From positions 1,178,001 to 1,242,000 of the forward strand of contig NC_063024.1 in assembly GCF_020509005.1 (NCBI RefSeq): a DNA stretch of 64,000 nt, in the 5' to 3' direction. The notes under the pieces are model-generated. The model worked only from the letters and a program-made list of their open reading frames with translations. It was not told the origin of the DNA and did not search any database. Below are positions 10,398-22,403 of the stretch, one piece after another. Every line of letters starts with the position of its first letter. The stretch's first letter is position 1. The position numbers were made by a program, and so were the translations under genes. The stretch is from Fulvia fulva (taxonomy: Eukaryota > Ascomycota > Dothideomycetes > Mycosphaerellales > Mycosphaerellaceae).

Positions 10398-12047
10398 TCA
10401 CAAGGCGGTGCCAGGTGGCACAGAAGTTGGTGCAGCCAGATGCACAGGAGCAGAGCCCATGTGGGACGGATGTCCTGGTGGTGGCATGGGCTCTGCAACG
10501 CCATAATTTGCAGAGTTGCCAGTTTTCCAGTTCAGAACCTGCTGCAGAGCATCCTCAATATCATGATCTTCGATCACGGCACCAAAGCTATCCGTTGTCA
10601 GCAATGCACAGCCAGCGTTATTGCATTGAGTCTTACCGATAACAATGCACTTTGCTCAACAAGTTTTGCTTGAGAAGATCGAAATCACTGACACCAAGCT
10701 GCCGGAGTCTGGCATCCTGCATGATCCTCAGCCACGCTTTGACCGGAGGTAGCTCGACTTCATTGGTCTCCAGCTGGGAGGCCAGATTCAGCAAATTCAT
10801 CAGATCCTCGCGCTTGAGGCCGTGTGGATACTGCGTCGGATAGCGTTGCGCTGGGTCTTCCATGACCGTGCTGTACGGGGGTGCTGTGGCCATCAAAGCA
10901 TGTCCGGATATGTGCTGATTCTCGCCATCGTCTGGCACTTCCATGGGCGGTATCATCGTGTTCCCGTCTTGGCCGGACTGCCAATTATGAGCACGAACAT
11001 GGAGATACTGTATGTGCCCCATGCATGGCTTCTCAAGACTGTGTCAATGTCAGCATACGCTTGTCATTTCACGGACATGCTCCAAGTACGTACGTTAGGA
11101 CAAAGTCAAGGCCCAGTTCATCGTAGTCGATGCCTGCAGCAGGCAATTGCATAGTGAGCTGCGCAGAAAGCTGCGCAGAAATGTGAGTAGAGCCTTGTTG
11201 GGCGGTCGATCGCTCAATCTTGATTGGAGGTTCCCGCATGACGTCGTCAGATGCGAAGCCTCTCGATTCGCACTCTTCCCATACACTTGGTCGTCGGCTT
11301 TCCGCAAGGCTGTTCTGAGCCGCAAGTTCTTGTATGTTGACAGGAGCCACCATTCCGGGAAAGCCATCTGTCGTCGAGATACTGCCTTTACGGGTCGCGT
11401 CACAGCTGACAGACATTGCATCGAAGCCAGAGTCTGTTGATGAATTGGAAGCTTGGAGTGCTTCTCTCATGCGCTGATTCTCTTCGCGCAATCTGTGATT
11501 CTCCACACGAAGGCGATCCTGTTCAATAGTGGCGTCGTCGCGTGCCTTGAAGGCTCCATCACGTTCTCGCGTAGAGTTGACATACAGCTCTTTCAAGCGC
11601 ATCACTTCCAGCTCGAGATCTTTTGTGTATTGCTCTTTTCGTTCTCGATGTGTTCTGAGTATTGTCAGTATCAAGGTCATCAACGTGTAGCAGTATGGAC
11701 GGCTGACCTCTGTGCTTGTCGATTCCTCTCAAGTTTCTCGTTGGGCGCAGGTTTGCTGTCTCGCTTTGGCCCGGGTTTCTTCTTGCGCTGCGGCATGGCA
11801 GGCATCGGCATGGTTGGCTTGATGTCCATATCGCCACGACTGCTGCCTACACGACATAAGCTTAATCCTGATGCATAACAGCTACGATCGCACGGCAGAA
11901 CAGCAGCAGCAGCATCAAATCGTACACCAAATTTTGAATCGCAGGTCCGCGGCTTGTAGTAGAATGTCCCGATGAGATGGCGCAACAGTCCTTACCAGAT
12001 CTGACAGAGGCACTGCTCTCCGGCACGAGAGGGCGTTGTTGATTCAT
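10398..12047 (-). CDS. bZIP transcription factor (447 aa, five exons)
   Basis: Exons 12047-11996, 11846-11708, 11654-11094, 11038-10637 and 10587-10398 are separated by introns of 149, 53, 55 and 49 nt, all GT-AG and all in phase. The protein starts MNQQRPLV, has a basic Lys/Arg-Pro segment, then a bZIP. Asn59 and Arg67 fit the N-x7-R signature (ERNRQAQRTHRERKEQY), and the first leucine (Leu77) lies exactly ten residues after Arg67, followed by Leu84 and a long charged coiled coil (to about residue 130). The 53-nt intron cuts the basic region, a frequent site in fungal bZIP genes. A second conserved block, FVLTLEKPCMGHIQYLH, follows the 55-nt intron, and the C-terminus is Pro-rich. Probably an AP-1/GCN4-like nuclear dimer; targets unknown. 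Confidence 0.9.
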
Positions 12048-12771
12048 GACGGCGGGTATCGTGGCCTCGAGGTAGACAACCAGCTGTGGACGTGTGCCGC
12101 CCGTGGGGTGCGGACTGCTGAACCTTGAGACGAGAGCTTCAACGAAGTGCCAGCAGGCGAACGGGTGGAGACACCAGACGCAGGATGATGAGGCGGCCGA
12201 CGTTGATCGTTGGGAGGCGGTCTGCGGTCTGCCAGTGTGGCTCGCAAGCTGTGAAGTGAGACGAACGATGGTAAGATAGCTGTGGATGCAGTTTTTTACC
12301 AGAAGATGTCGTCAAAGCGACCTGGGTCTGACAAGGCTTGTGTAGAGTTCAAAGCCGACAAAACGCACTGCTCACTGCGCACAATCGGTACACTAGCGGT
12401 TCGGAGCTGTGACCTGCATCCCGAGGCTAGGCAAGGCAAGCTAGGGTACACCTGTACACCTGGGAAGTGCTCCGCGAGGGAAGCGAGCGACTTGTGGCGT
12501 GCAGGAAGCATGAGAGCTACGGGTGTGACGGGTGTGGGGGGGGGAGACGGACGACGATTCGCTGCAGATCTGTGAGACTATGATACAATCTGCGTGCACG
12601 GTGCGGGAGATGTTTGCGTGCGAGGCGCGTGCACGTGGAAGGCGGAGTTGGCAGCAGGAAGGAGCGAAGGAGATGATGGCGTGGATGGCAGCAGCAGCAA
12701 GGATTGCACGTCCCTTGGCCCGAACGCCCGGCTCGCTTCTTTTCTCGACAACATCTCGTCGTGCATCCATC
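12048..12771. other. long upstream region, no gene supported
   Basis: The region contains a G10 run near 12534-12543 and GC-rich stretches but no frame with domain character. It probably holds the promoter and 5' leader of the bZIP gene. Confidence 0.4.
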
Positions 12772-13234
12772 TCACAACGATGTCAAGCACGCCATCAACA
12801 TCACAACCAGCAGAAGCAACCATGCATCGCAGACGCTGTTCTTGCTACATGTATGGTGGGCCATGATGCAGCTCGTGCTGGTATACCCGGTCCATGCCCG
12901 AATCATCGCCGTGCAAGCTGTTGACTGCAGGTGCCACCATGTGATGGCGTCCTTGGCGGCCGGGCAATGCCGCTGCACGTGAAGTCTGGTGTCCTGCAAC
13001 CCATCTTCGAAGAGGAAATAACGTCCTGCCCTCAACCGAGTCGTCTTACGTATATCACAGCTTGGCTCGCTTGCCGTGCTCACGGGCAGTCAGAGCTGCC
13101 CGGCGCAGCTTCCCCAGCCGGCGTGGTTCGAGGTAGCTAGCGACGTGCTGGAGAGTCTCGAGCGGCAGGTCTAGAATAGTGGTATGCTTCTCCTCCTCGA
13201 CTTCGCTGACACCGACTGCTGTCAGATGCGACAT
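12772..13234 (-). CDS. small F-box protein (possible two exons)
   Basis: From the ATG at 13234 the frame encodes TTILDLPLETLQHVASYLEP then RRLGKLRRAAL, which is the L-P-x-E-x-L-x-x-I/V-x-S-Y-L core of an F-box, the motif that docks substrate receptors on Skp1 in SCF ubiquitin ligases. Unspliced, it ends after 59 residues at 13055. A good donor (GTGAGC at 13083) with acceptor at 13026 removes a 58-nt intron and joins in phase to a frame open to TGA at 12772, giving 134 residues. The downstream part shows no known repeat and could be non-coding. Only the F-box itself is certain, and it may be a truncated relic of a larger gene. Confidence 0.5.
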
Positions 13235-14118
13235 GATTCGAGACAAAGCCGTTGGGGCAGTACGACTTGCGAACAAAGAGCGTACAAGATGTCAACAAAG
13301 TAGAATCGGATGCTATTGTCTCGAGAGCGCGCAAGGTAATACCGAGTTTCATCGTAGTTTGGTCGCGAAGGACTTCGGAGAAAAATGTACTTGCAGCAGT
13401 CCAACACAGCGCGCGCGGGAGTTAAGCTCTGTTTGCTATTGCACTGGCTACCTTGAGTTAGGGAAACATCGATGCTTTCTTTAAGCGATTCACTACCCCG
13501 TAGCGGAGCGTCAACCTGGCTCACCGGATACCTGAATGAAGGGATGGATATCGCTGTTGCTCTTCTTCGACAAGCAGAGCGTCGAGCCATGTTCCCTGAG
13601 TACTCCGATACCGCAAGAGCCTCGCGCATCGCATATATATACCGGCCGTGGTCTGGATCTTTTCGAAAGTGTAGAAGTCATTGGGTGATGGTTGAGCTAA
13701 AGTTATTGAGGCTGATTGTGTAGAGCAGCAGACTGGCGGATGTACCATCTTTCAGACGAGCTCTTCTTTGTTTGCGCAGGACCGCAGACAATCATCCAGG
13801 TCCTGCAGGGTGGATGCAGGTCTCGATCAATCATCCATCTGCCTGCGATGGGCAAGTATTGTCACCTACAGGGAGTTGGAACGAGAATTCCTCTGGTAGA
13901 TCTTAAGAGCACTCTGACAACACGCAGCGCTCTCAGATTCAGAACTGGACGGCTACGGATGTTTTTGTAGCAGCTAAGTCAAAGGCTACAAGAAACGACT
14001 TTCTTTGGCATCAACAATATGCTATACATGCTGCACGCCATATCAACACTCTTACGCCCGCCAATGTTGCTAACAGAAACCTCCTCCATCCCTCCCAACC
14101 AAGTCCATCTCGCGTTAC
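13235..14118. other. intergenic between two F-box genes
   Basis: No ORF with domain character is seen. The upper part is the 3' side of the second F-box gene, the lower part the promoter of the small F-box gene. Confidence 0.45.
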
Positions 14119-15282
14119 TTAGAACGACCTCGCATACCTTATCTCCTCATCCTCCTCGTACTGGCCAAGGAAGCGAGTGTTGGTATCTGTTTGGATGACC
14201 CGCGAAGGCGCCAGGGTATTTAAAGCTGCGTCGACGCTGGTCGCATATGTTATAGTTGAGTCGAAGTCCTCCACGTCGATGGTGACCTGGCACAACACCA
14301 AGACCTCAATGCCATCGTGGTTCCGCAGAAAGGAGACCAGATCCTTAAGCACGAGCATCGCTTGAATCTCCATCTCCCTGACTTTGGCGAATCTCAGCGC
14401 GCAGATGGCCTTGCCCACAGCATAGTCAGAGACGGAGGAAGCTGGCTGGATTCGGTCATCGAATCGGTCTCAGCTCCGGATAGTCAACATCCTGAGGTTT
14501 GGTGAGTCCGCCATAGTCTGTATGAGGGTCAGAGCATCGGAGGCACTACCATTCCTGACCCAAACGTCCATTCTCAACTCGCGCACATTCTGGAACAACG
14601 TCTGAGCGTTTAAGATCGCTGGGCACGAGTGCGGTGAACGCAGCACAACTCGGTGAATCGCGACACTGTACGCCTCCTCATCGAAGGTGTCCAGCACGAA
14701 GCGGTCGATCTTGAGGAAGCTCAACGCCAATGCAGCAGTGATGGTACGGAATGGTCGTTCGTCAGTGATATTTGGCGCACAGAGACCCCTGTTGTTGAAC
14801 CTGGAGCCCAGCGACGCACCAAAATACCTTGGCCCCAGCACACTGCCACTCCTGACCTGGACTGTGGTGCCATGTGCATTCCGACCAAGGCGGCGGAAGA
14901 TCTCGATGAGGTACTTTTTATCAGCATGAGTCCGCTCCATCTCGAGCTCATCATCCATACGACCCTTCCAGCCTTTATTGTCGTCATACTGGTCGATGTA
15001 GATATCGACCTGTCGAATGGTCCTTGCATACTCGGGCACTGACACAATCGCCAAAGATCTTCGCAGGGATCGCTTCGAAGCAAGAGATGCCGTCAAGGTC
15101 CGGTAGTTGACCTTCAGGAACACCTTGTGGAATCTGTGATTGACGCCCCTTGATGTTAGACGGAGTGTCGGTACTTGTCTGGGCAGCACGTAGTTTCCGA
15201 TGATGTCGAATATCTCTTGGGGTAGATCTAGTATGCCGATTTTGTTGTCGTCCGCGACGGTGTTCTGACTTGTTGTCGACAT
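14119..15282 (-). pseudogene. F-box protein with an in-frame TGA
   Basis: Starting at the ATG at 15282 (MSTTSQNT), residues GILDLPQEIFDIIGNYVLP then RQVPTLRLTSRGVN form an F-box, followed by about 220 residues of leucine-containing sequence (FRTITAALALSFLKIDRFVL, LFQNVRELRMDVW, DSPNLRMLTIRS) as in fungal F-box/LRR-like proteins. A TGA at 14472-14470 interrupts it, yet the same frame stays open for another 116 codons with similar composition (AICALRFAKVREMEIQAML, EVLVLCQVTIDVEDF) to a stop at 14119. I found no GT-AG intron that removes the TGA and keeps the leucine-rich segment. A C-to-T change of CGA, or loss of a Trp codon, would explain it. The N-terminal 270 residues could still make a protein. 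Confidence 0.6.
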
Positions 15283-16293
15283 GTTGAGGGAAAGAACCGC
15301 GCTGATAGCCCGAGGGTGTGGTGATGAAGTACAAAGAGAAGGTTCTGCGATGGTTGTAAGCCGGCTGGTAGAGGCTGCCGAGAGTCTCTGAAGTGTTGTG
15401 AGTTTGGTGAGCAGCTTGCGCGTTGGTCGGAACACGACGCGTCGAGCAGTGACGGAAGTAAGTCATCGCTTGCAGCTCAACACAAGTCAACAAATCGATT
15501 CACTTCCCGGAGTGCAATCCCGTGCTGGAGAAGAGGGTGGGCCGTGCTCCCCTTGACCAAGTGCGATGCATAGGCCTTTCTATACACCATTTTGAAGCCC
15601 ATCACCGCGCCGCGGGGGGGGGGGATATATGATGTACGCGCTAATCGTTTCTCGCATAGGTTAGTGGTCGAAGGCTGTGAGTATGCCCAAAGAGTATAGC
15701 AGATGACCACAGACTGCCATTAAGATGCTACGCAAGTCAAAGTATGTATTTTTTAAACTATTAGATCCTTTGCCCTAAGCACGCATCAGCAAGTCTTACG
15801 TTGTTGTGCGCGCCCGAAGCTCAATACAAAGGGAGCATGTCTGCCAAGACCTTTTGCATGCAGCAACTAGAGACTCCATGCTCACAGCCGGTTGCATGAC
15901 ATACTGATTGCAGCAACTGCCAGGTCAACTGCATAGTATCCTACCTCGACGCCGCTGCAGACTGATGGTCGTTTTGCTCCGTAAGGATAACAACCGTCAG
16001 GTCTCGGTGCTGTTGTGGTGTCTTTCGGATGCTTTTGGTGTTCGACGACAAAAGATCTCTGGCTGACGGGGACCATAGACTTGAAACAAGCTGCTGTTGA
16101 TGTTAACGCCGTGAAGTCGAAAGCCATATTGCCTCTCGCAGACGAACACTAGCGTGACAGATCGCTCGACCAATCCACACGTACGATCGACGGACGCGCT
16201 CGAACACGCTCGACGCGTCCTCCTGAACTTCAACGACATGCTTTCTTCATCCCGTCGACATTTATCTCATTGAACATTTCTAGCATCAACGAC
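15283..16293. other. intergenic between divergent genes
   Basis: This is the upstream region for the F-box gene (minus) and the CXC gene (plus). It contains a G-rich run near 15614-15623. No coding frame with recognisable motifs was found. Confidence 0.45.
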
Positions 16294-17172
16294 ATGCCTT
16301 CCACAAAACGAAAGTCATCGCCTACGTCGCTTGACGGCCCGGCTTTGAAGAGGGTAAAGCCCAAGCACATTCCAAACCGCGAGCGACCGTGTACAGATGT
16401 GCGTTGATATCGGAAATACACGACTGACTGTACGAAGCATCGACCAGAGCGCCCTGACAAACCAGAGAAATGTGCTTGTAAGACCGGTTGTAATGCGAAA
16501 TGCAAATGCAGAGCTTCAGGCGGTGGCTGTGGTGCTTCATGCCACTGTCAATCAGAAGCCTGCAAGACGGACGAGAAGAAGAAATGCCGCAACCGATTGA
16601 ACGATGTCGTTCGAGCTCTGGGTTGCGGAGAAAATGCAGTCGCAACGCCCTGCTTCGGGAGCCATATCGCCAAACATGAAGTCAACCTAGACGAATTGCA
16701 GGAAAACATGTTGATCGACTGTAACGGCTTTGAATACGGCCATTTCTTGAAGGACTGGCGAGCACAGTACGACGCCATGCAAGAAGAAGGCAGGGCCGAA
16801 CACATCAACAAGCTCCTGCGATATGGTTTGTTCGGAGAGGGTGAGAGAGTGCCGGATTACTTCTGGTCCTTTTGTAGAAACGGCGGATGGGAGGACGAAT
16901 GTCATACTTGGCATTGTTCGGTGTGTAAGGAGTGCAATGACTGGCGAGAGTGGCATTGTGGTCGGTGCAAGAAGTGCACCTATGGAGTCAGCATACCATG
17001 CCATGGGTGTGGGGGAGTCTCGGGCACCTACCACATGATGTCAGACGAACGAGCGAGCCCAGGCTGGTCAGTCTCTGATGGAGCTGACAGTGAAGAAGAC
17101 CTTGGGGCGGTAGACTGGCCGTCATCGTTTGCGTTTGGTGCAGCGCCGCGACTGCCGCTTGGACTGGCGTGA
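16294..17172 (+). CDS. CXC-domain (Tesmin/TSO1-like) cysteine-rich protein
   Basis: The N-terminus ([10 protein letters not shown]) is basic and nuclear-like. From 16471 the frame encodes cysteines spaced C-x-C-x3-C-x3-C-x-C-x6-C-x3-C-x-C-x4-C, close to the CXC zinc-binding motif of Tesmin/TSO1 proteins. A middle acidic part ([15 protein letters not shown]) and RYGLFGEGE follow, then a second cysteine cluster: W-H-C-x2-C-x2[10 protein letters not shown]2-C-x2-C then C-x2-C, very likely a zinc-binding module. An in-frame TGA at 16405-16407 lies between exon-like parts. It is probably removed by a short intron; candidates in phase are 16403-16447 (45 nt), 16403-16465 (63 nt) and 16399-16449 (51 nt). 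Mature length is therefore about 270-277 residues. Likely a nuclear DNA- or chromatin-binding protein; targets unknown. Confidence 0.7.
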
Positions 17173-17336
17173 AGGGGACGACCATACCTCTTACCTCTGA
17201 ACGTAAGATAATCACAAAGCCATGTCAAACGTTGCAGTGTCGAGCGGGAGGGCCCTCGAATCGTTCGAGCGGTTGAGGCGGGCAGAATGTGTTTGATCGG
17301 GTTCAGACTGCTTACAAACTCGTTCGCCGAAGGGCG
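17173..17336. other. host DNA flanking the LINE insertion
   Basis: A short frame from 17222 (MSNVAVSSGRALESFERL) looks coding-like but reaches a stop, and the sequence is then cut by the LINE. Joining to the far flank at 29514 does not give a convincing longer frame. Confidence 0.3.
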
Positions 17337-17351
17337 TATATATCGTCGCTG
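17337..17351. repeat. left target-site duplication of LINE copy 1
   Basis: The 15-mer tatatatcgtcgctg is repeated exactly at 29499-29513, where the LINE 3' tail ends. The match defines both ends of the insertion. Confidence 0.9.
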
Positions 17352-17585
17352 GACTCTTTTTCTTCTCGGAACATCGACGAGGACCATCCATTCGACAGCC
17401 CTTATCAAGACGAGCAATCCACTCAAGCAGCAGCGACCCGCCTGCGCTGGCGGCGGCGCAATCGTGGTACAAAGAACCCCAAAACTGAGGTTCCGTTCCC
17501 CTGACGGCAGACCCTGGAGTTGCGGAGTTGCGGAGGACAACTGCCTAATTAGGAAGCGCGACCTCACCCCGAACAGTAGCGAAGG

Positions 17586-18344
17586 ATGGCAACCAACGAG
17601 AGCCATAGCCTTGCGAGGCCAACGACAAACAACACAGCGTGGACGACCCTATACACGGAGGCGGAAAACTTGCTAGGGGATGACGAACACCCAGCCCGGG
17701 CATATAAGAACACTATAGCACAGCTACTAGGAGCGCTAAAAGCGCTATCACACCAAATCCCGAAGACAATCCAACAAGCAACACAGAAGGCAGCCCAGAG
17801 ACCAACTACATGGGCAACAGTAGCAGCAGGCAAGAATCAACCCCCTACGAAGGCAAGCAATGCGGTACGCCTATATATTACTAATCCGGCGGAGAAACAA
17901 GAAATCGCAGCCCTAATAAGCAAGGAGATTGTCGATAGAATCGGCTAAAAGGAGGTAGTCGGAGCGAAGGTAGAGGCAACAGGCGTAGTGAGACTCTTTA
18001 CCGCATAAGAGTCTAATAGACGAAAACTAGAGACCTATAAGGAGTGGACTACTAAAGTCGCGAAGTCGGCGCGAGTCTCCTACTAACAGTATACCGTCAT
18101 CGCCTACCGGGTCCCTAGGACATTCAAGGTCGAAGACCTTCCCTAACTCTAAGTATAGAACTAGAACACATCCCTAGGAGTACGACTGACGAAGGCGGCA
18201 TAGTTATATAAGACAGTAGACCGAGAGAAGACGTATTTATCGCTTATTATCTAGGTAGAGATAGCGGAACAAGCTAACTAGATACTAGACAATAGGCTAT
18301 TCTAGAACTACGAGAGAATGGACACGGAGATCTATTAGAGTAGC
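17586..18344 (+). pseudogene. LINE copy 1 ORF1 (gag-like), truncated
   Basis: The ATG at 17586 opens 121 clean codons (MATNESHSLARPTTNN.., later TWATVAAGKNQPPTKAS) to TAA at 17948. Beyond this the same frame continues to look coding (EVVGAKVEATGVVRLF) with frequent stops. ORF1 proteins of Tad-like LINEs bind the element RNA. The first stop codons coincide with the point where CA dinucleotides begin to vanish, so RIP rather than an old deletion ended the frame. The Gypsy insertion cuts it further. Confidence 0.6.
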
Positions 18345-18528
18345 TATAAGGGCGCGCGTATTATAGGGTCCGAACGAGATAGTTGTTATTCTACGAAGCT
18401 ACGAAAGAGGAGCGCGAGGCGCGGCGAAGTTATAAAGCAAAGCTAAGCCGCGCTAACCCGATACGGAAGGTCCGCGGTTCAGCCGGGCCGACGTAGCTAT
18501 AGTAGGGGGTCGCGGGCTACCCGTAACA
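18345..18528 (-). repeat. Gypsy-1 LTR (3' LTR in element orientation)
   Basis: 184 bp, about 95% identical to the copy at 25377-25560 by eye. The first bases are TATAAGGGCG where the other copy has TGTAAGGGCG, i.e. one terminal TG has been converted to TA. Confidence 0.85.
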
Positions 18529-21499
18529 GTATCCCCCCTCCTAAAACACGCCTTAGTCCTCTAAGCGTTATCTACCTTATAAGGCCACTTGCCTATCGAG
18601 CTCTATAATCGCGCGAACGCCCAATCATCCTCTAGTGCCCTGTCGTCATCCGATAACATCGCATTCGCTCTATTAAGACTATCCTCGACCGGCTTCCTTC
18701 GAGAAACATATTGCCTAGTTAGCTAGCTTACCCTAGACCTACGTCTATCTTCGGCTAGCACTCGCGTATAATCCTTATGACCAAAGTTAGGTATTATTAT
18801 AGGCTCTATAGGCTCTACTCGAGTATCGAATATGTGCGGAGTAGATTCTATTAGAGGTAAGGCTCGAGGCGACTTATTCGTAACGGTGTCTTTCGGAATG
18901 ACCCTAATCGTATTGAGCCTGAGCACCTTAGTAGCTAGTAGGGACTAGTTAGATGGAGCTACGAAGCCTATAGGCGTAGACAACTCCGGCCGGTTATAGT
19001 AAAAGTCTATAATAGCGGCGGCCGCGTGTTTAAGTATATCCTCTATAGGTTACTAGGTCTTACTATCCTCCTCGTTCTAATATCTAGCCCATTTCACCTT
19101 ATACTATATATCTACCTTACGCTTATGCCCCTTCTTCACCTTGCCTACCCGCTTACGGGTATATATATTAAGGATCTTTCCTACCTCGTATATATACGTA
19201 GGTGCTACTACTATATCGGCTACTATATTAGCCTCGGTAGTATTAGGTTCGATAGTTATCGGTAGTAGCGGCGCTAGATACTACCCTTTAAGTAGTAGGA
19301 AATCGGGGTGGTCGGCTCGTTATAGTAGTGAGGTATAGAAGCAGTTATTAAGTCCTACTAGAGCGTCTAATAGTTTTAGTCGATAAGAGAGTCTAGCCGG
19401 CATAACTTCCGTAATCTAGTAAGGGCCGGCATATTTCCTGTCTAGCTTCTTAGATAGTCGAGTCGTACGGATGTTCTTAGTGCTAAGATATACCTAATCA
19501 CCTACCTTATAGTCTAGAGGAATGCTTCGGTAGCGGTTTACTACTTCTACTTAGAGAGCTTATAACATTCGTATATTCTCTTAAAGGTGCTTATAAAGCT
19601 CGTAAATTCGACGTATAAAGGTTTCTACTAATCGCGTATCTAGTCGCTAGAGAGTAGTTAGTCCTCCCTCCTTTCTAGCGTTTAGGTTAACTCGCTCTAT
19701 AAACTTAGGGTTGTAGCCTAAGGTAGCGTAGAACGGCGATATACTAGTAGTCTCGGATAGGTGATTGTTGATCGCGAACTAAGCAAGGTATAGCTATTCA
19801 GCCTAGTCATCCTATACCTTATTAGTAAATATACGAAGATACTGTTCTATCGCCTAGTTAGTACGTTCTAACTGTCTATTAGTTTCTAGGTAATACGAAG
19901 AACTTAGCTTACGATTTGTACGGAGCATCTTATAGTGCTTCTTCTAGAAGGTAGTAACCTACTACTTACTACGGTCTGATATAATAGTATTAGGAAACCC
20001 GCGCCGACAGAACATATGTTTAAGGAAAAGCCTTACCGTATTCTGTGCTATCATTACGCTAATAGGGATCAGCTCGACTTCCTTAGTAAGCCTATTAGTA
20101 ACGGTCATAATGTTATTATAGACTATACCGTTAAGAGTACTATCTAGGAGTCCGATAACGAAGTCGACTACAATATGTTTCTAAGGCCGATCTAGAATAG
20201 GAAGTGGCTATAATAATCCTAGTAGCTAGGAGTATAGAGATTTTGTTATACGGTAGGTGCGGTAATTCGCGGTGTATCTATATACGGATCTCGCTAATCT
20301 AGGCTAGTAGAATTTACGTACTACGAGTTTATAAGTACGAGCTCGTCCTAGATAGCCTACTACTAGAGCGTTATAGTTTATCTTAATTATCCTAGTCTAT
20401 AAGGCTTAGTCATTTAGTACCTATAAGCTCTAGCCGTCGTATTGATTTCGAATATATAGTAGGTCGCTATCTACTTTATAGTATACTAGGTAAATCTTCG
20501 CTCTCTATAGCAGTATAGGAGTACGGTCTTTCTATAGGTCCTTAATCGCGGTCTTAAGCTCGTTATCGGATACGTACGCCGTCGACATTCGATACTCGAG
20601 TTCGGCTTCCCGTTAACTTTTACGCGTCGCCGGTTATTTAGTAGGCGTATCTCGTTCTATAGGTATAAACTCTTTAGCTTTAGGGTCTAGCTATACTAGT
20701 TCCTCTTCTTCCGGCGTATCTTCTACTATTGCCTATAGTAAGGCGATCTTAAGGAATCGCTTAGGAGGCAGTAATGTCTAATACTAATGCTAGTTCCGAG
20801 GGTCGTTCACCCCCTATAGAAGGTCCTAGCTACGTCTCGTTAGGCTGTCTAGCTTTATACCTTAAAGTCCTAGACGGTATATTATCTTGAAGTTGAACTA
20901 TAATAAGAACTTAGCCTAACGCGCTTGTCGCCGATTTAGCTACTTTGTCTTTATAAAGTATTCTAGGTTCTTATAGTCGGTATAAATCTTGACTAGCTAT
21001 AAGTCCTTATTATCTGCTTCGTAGGCGAGCTCGGGTCTCTATTCCTTAAAAGCCTTAATAATAGCTAATAGTTCCTTGTTATAGATTTTATAATTGCACT
21101 CCTATAGACTTAACTTCTTCGAGTAGAAGGCTATAGGATATAGCACACCATTCTCGTTATACTACGAAAGTACGCCGGCGTTTACAAAATCTAAAGAATC
21201 TATCTCTACTACCGTTTCCCTACCTAGCACATAATGTACGAGCATGCCGGCTTTACTAAACGTAGCTTTCAAATTGTCAAAGGCTCGTTAGCAATCTAGT
21301 AACTATTGAATCCTTCTGTTCTTGTAATTGCTTAGTCCGTCCGACTTGGTCAGGTTTATAAGAGGAGTAGCTATACGCGAAAATGCTTCGATGAACCGCC
21401 TATAGAAGTTAGCAAATCTAAGGAAGGCCTAGACATCCTTTAGGTTCTTAGGAGCTTCCTATGTCTAAATACATTCGAGTTTCTCGGGGTCTATCTCGA

Positions 21500-22403
21500 T
21501 ACCGTTATAGGTTATAATTAGCCTAAGATACCTCACCTTCTATTAGTGGAATTCGCTTTTGTCGATATCTACTATAAGTCCTACATCGCGTAGCTTAGTA
21601 AGAACCTTCCGCACGTGTTCAATATACTCCTCTAAGGTGTTACTAAAGATAAGTACGTCATCTAGGTAGGCCGACACAAAGTCGTCTAGATATTCTTATA
21701 AGACCTTATTAATGTATAATTAGAACGATACTAGTCCGTTATATAAGCCGAATGGTAGTACTAGACACTCGTAGATACCGTATCGTATCGTAAACGCCGT
21801 TAACTACTCGTGCCCTTTAGCTATCCGTAACTTGTTAAAGGCTGCTATAATGTCTAGCTTCGTAAAGTACTTCTTACCGTATATACGGTTAAGCGTCTCT
21901 TATATTAAGGGAATCGGATACCGGTTCTTAATAGTGATCGTATTCAATCCTCTATAGTCGATATAAACACGTAGCCTAACTCTAGGCTTACGTACCACTA
22001 GTACTAGTATAGGAGACTAGCTCGTCTTTTACCCTACTGTCCGTACCTTCCCTTTAGATGTTTACTCGTCTAGCTATTTCTTAACTGCCTCGTTCTCCTT
22101 CTTAGCTAGGCCGTAGGGCTTGCGGTATAGTGGCTCTTGTAGACTATTAGGCTTAATGTGAATCTTATAATCTACGCCTAGTCGGTAAGGTAGGAGTCCT
22201 TTATGATCCTTAGCTAAGAAAGCGTCCGTAATATCGTAGTATATCGGCGGCAACTTCTCCTTCGGGTTGTGATTGAACTGCTTGTTTAAGAATTGGTCTA
22301 GATCATTAGTAGCTATTGCACTTAGCTTAAGCTCTCCGTCGTTGCTCTTACGCCTAGTAGGTATAATATAGAAGCACTTAGCCCTAGGCCGGTACGTGTA
22401 CAT
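21500..22403 (-). pseudogene. Gypsy-1 reverse transcriptase remnant
   Basis: The open piece 22403-22074 contains LPYRLGVDYKIHIKPNS and LYRKPYGLAKKENEAVKK, the segment that leads into Gypsy reverse transcriptases. The catalytic Y-L-D-D lies near 21660. Between them the frame has many TAG codons. Confidence 0.75.

Noticed and set aside
12532..12924. Overlapping ORFs of 90-130 codons upstream of the bZIP gene
   Set aside because: Several frames are open at once in GC-rich DNA, with Arg/Ala/Ser-rich, domain-free products.
16405..16407. In-frame TGA in the CXC gene as evidence for readthrough or stop reassignment
   Set aside because: Several short in-phase introns can remove it. With the tRNA-like sequence at 30656 one could imagine a UGA suppressor, but its anticodon by position is TTC and it is probably a pseudogene.
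19026..19265. Hydrophobic ORF of 79 codons
   Set aside because: It is antisense to the Gypsy-1 integrase region and is created by TA-rich RIP sequence.
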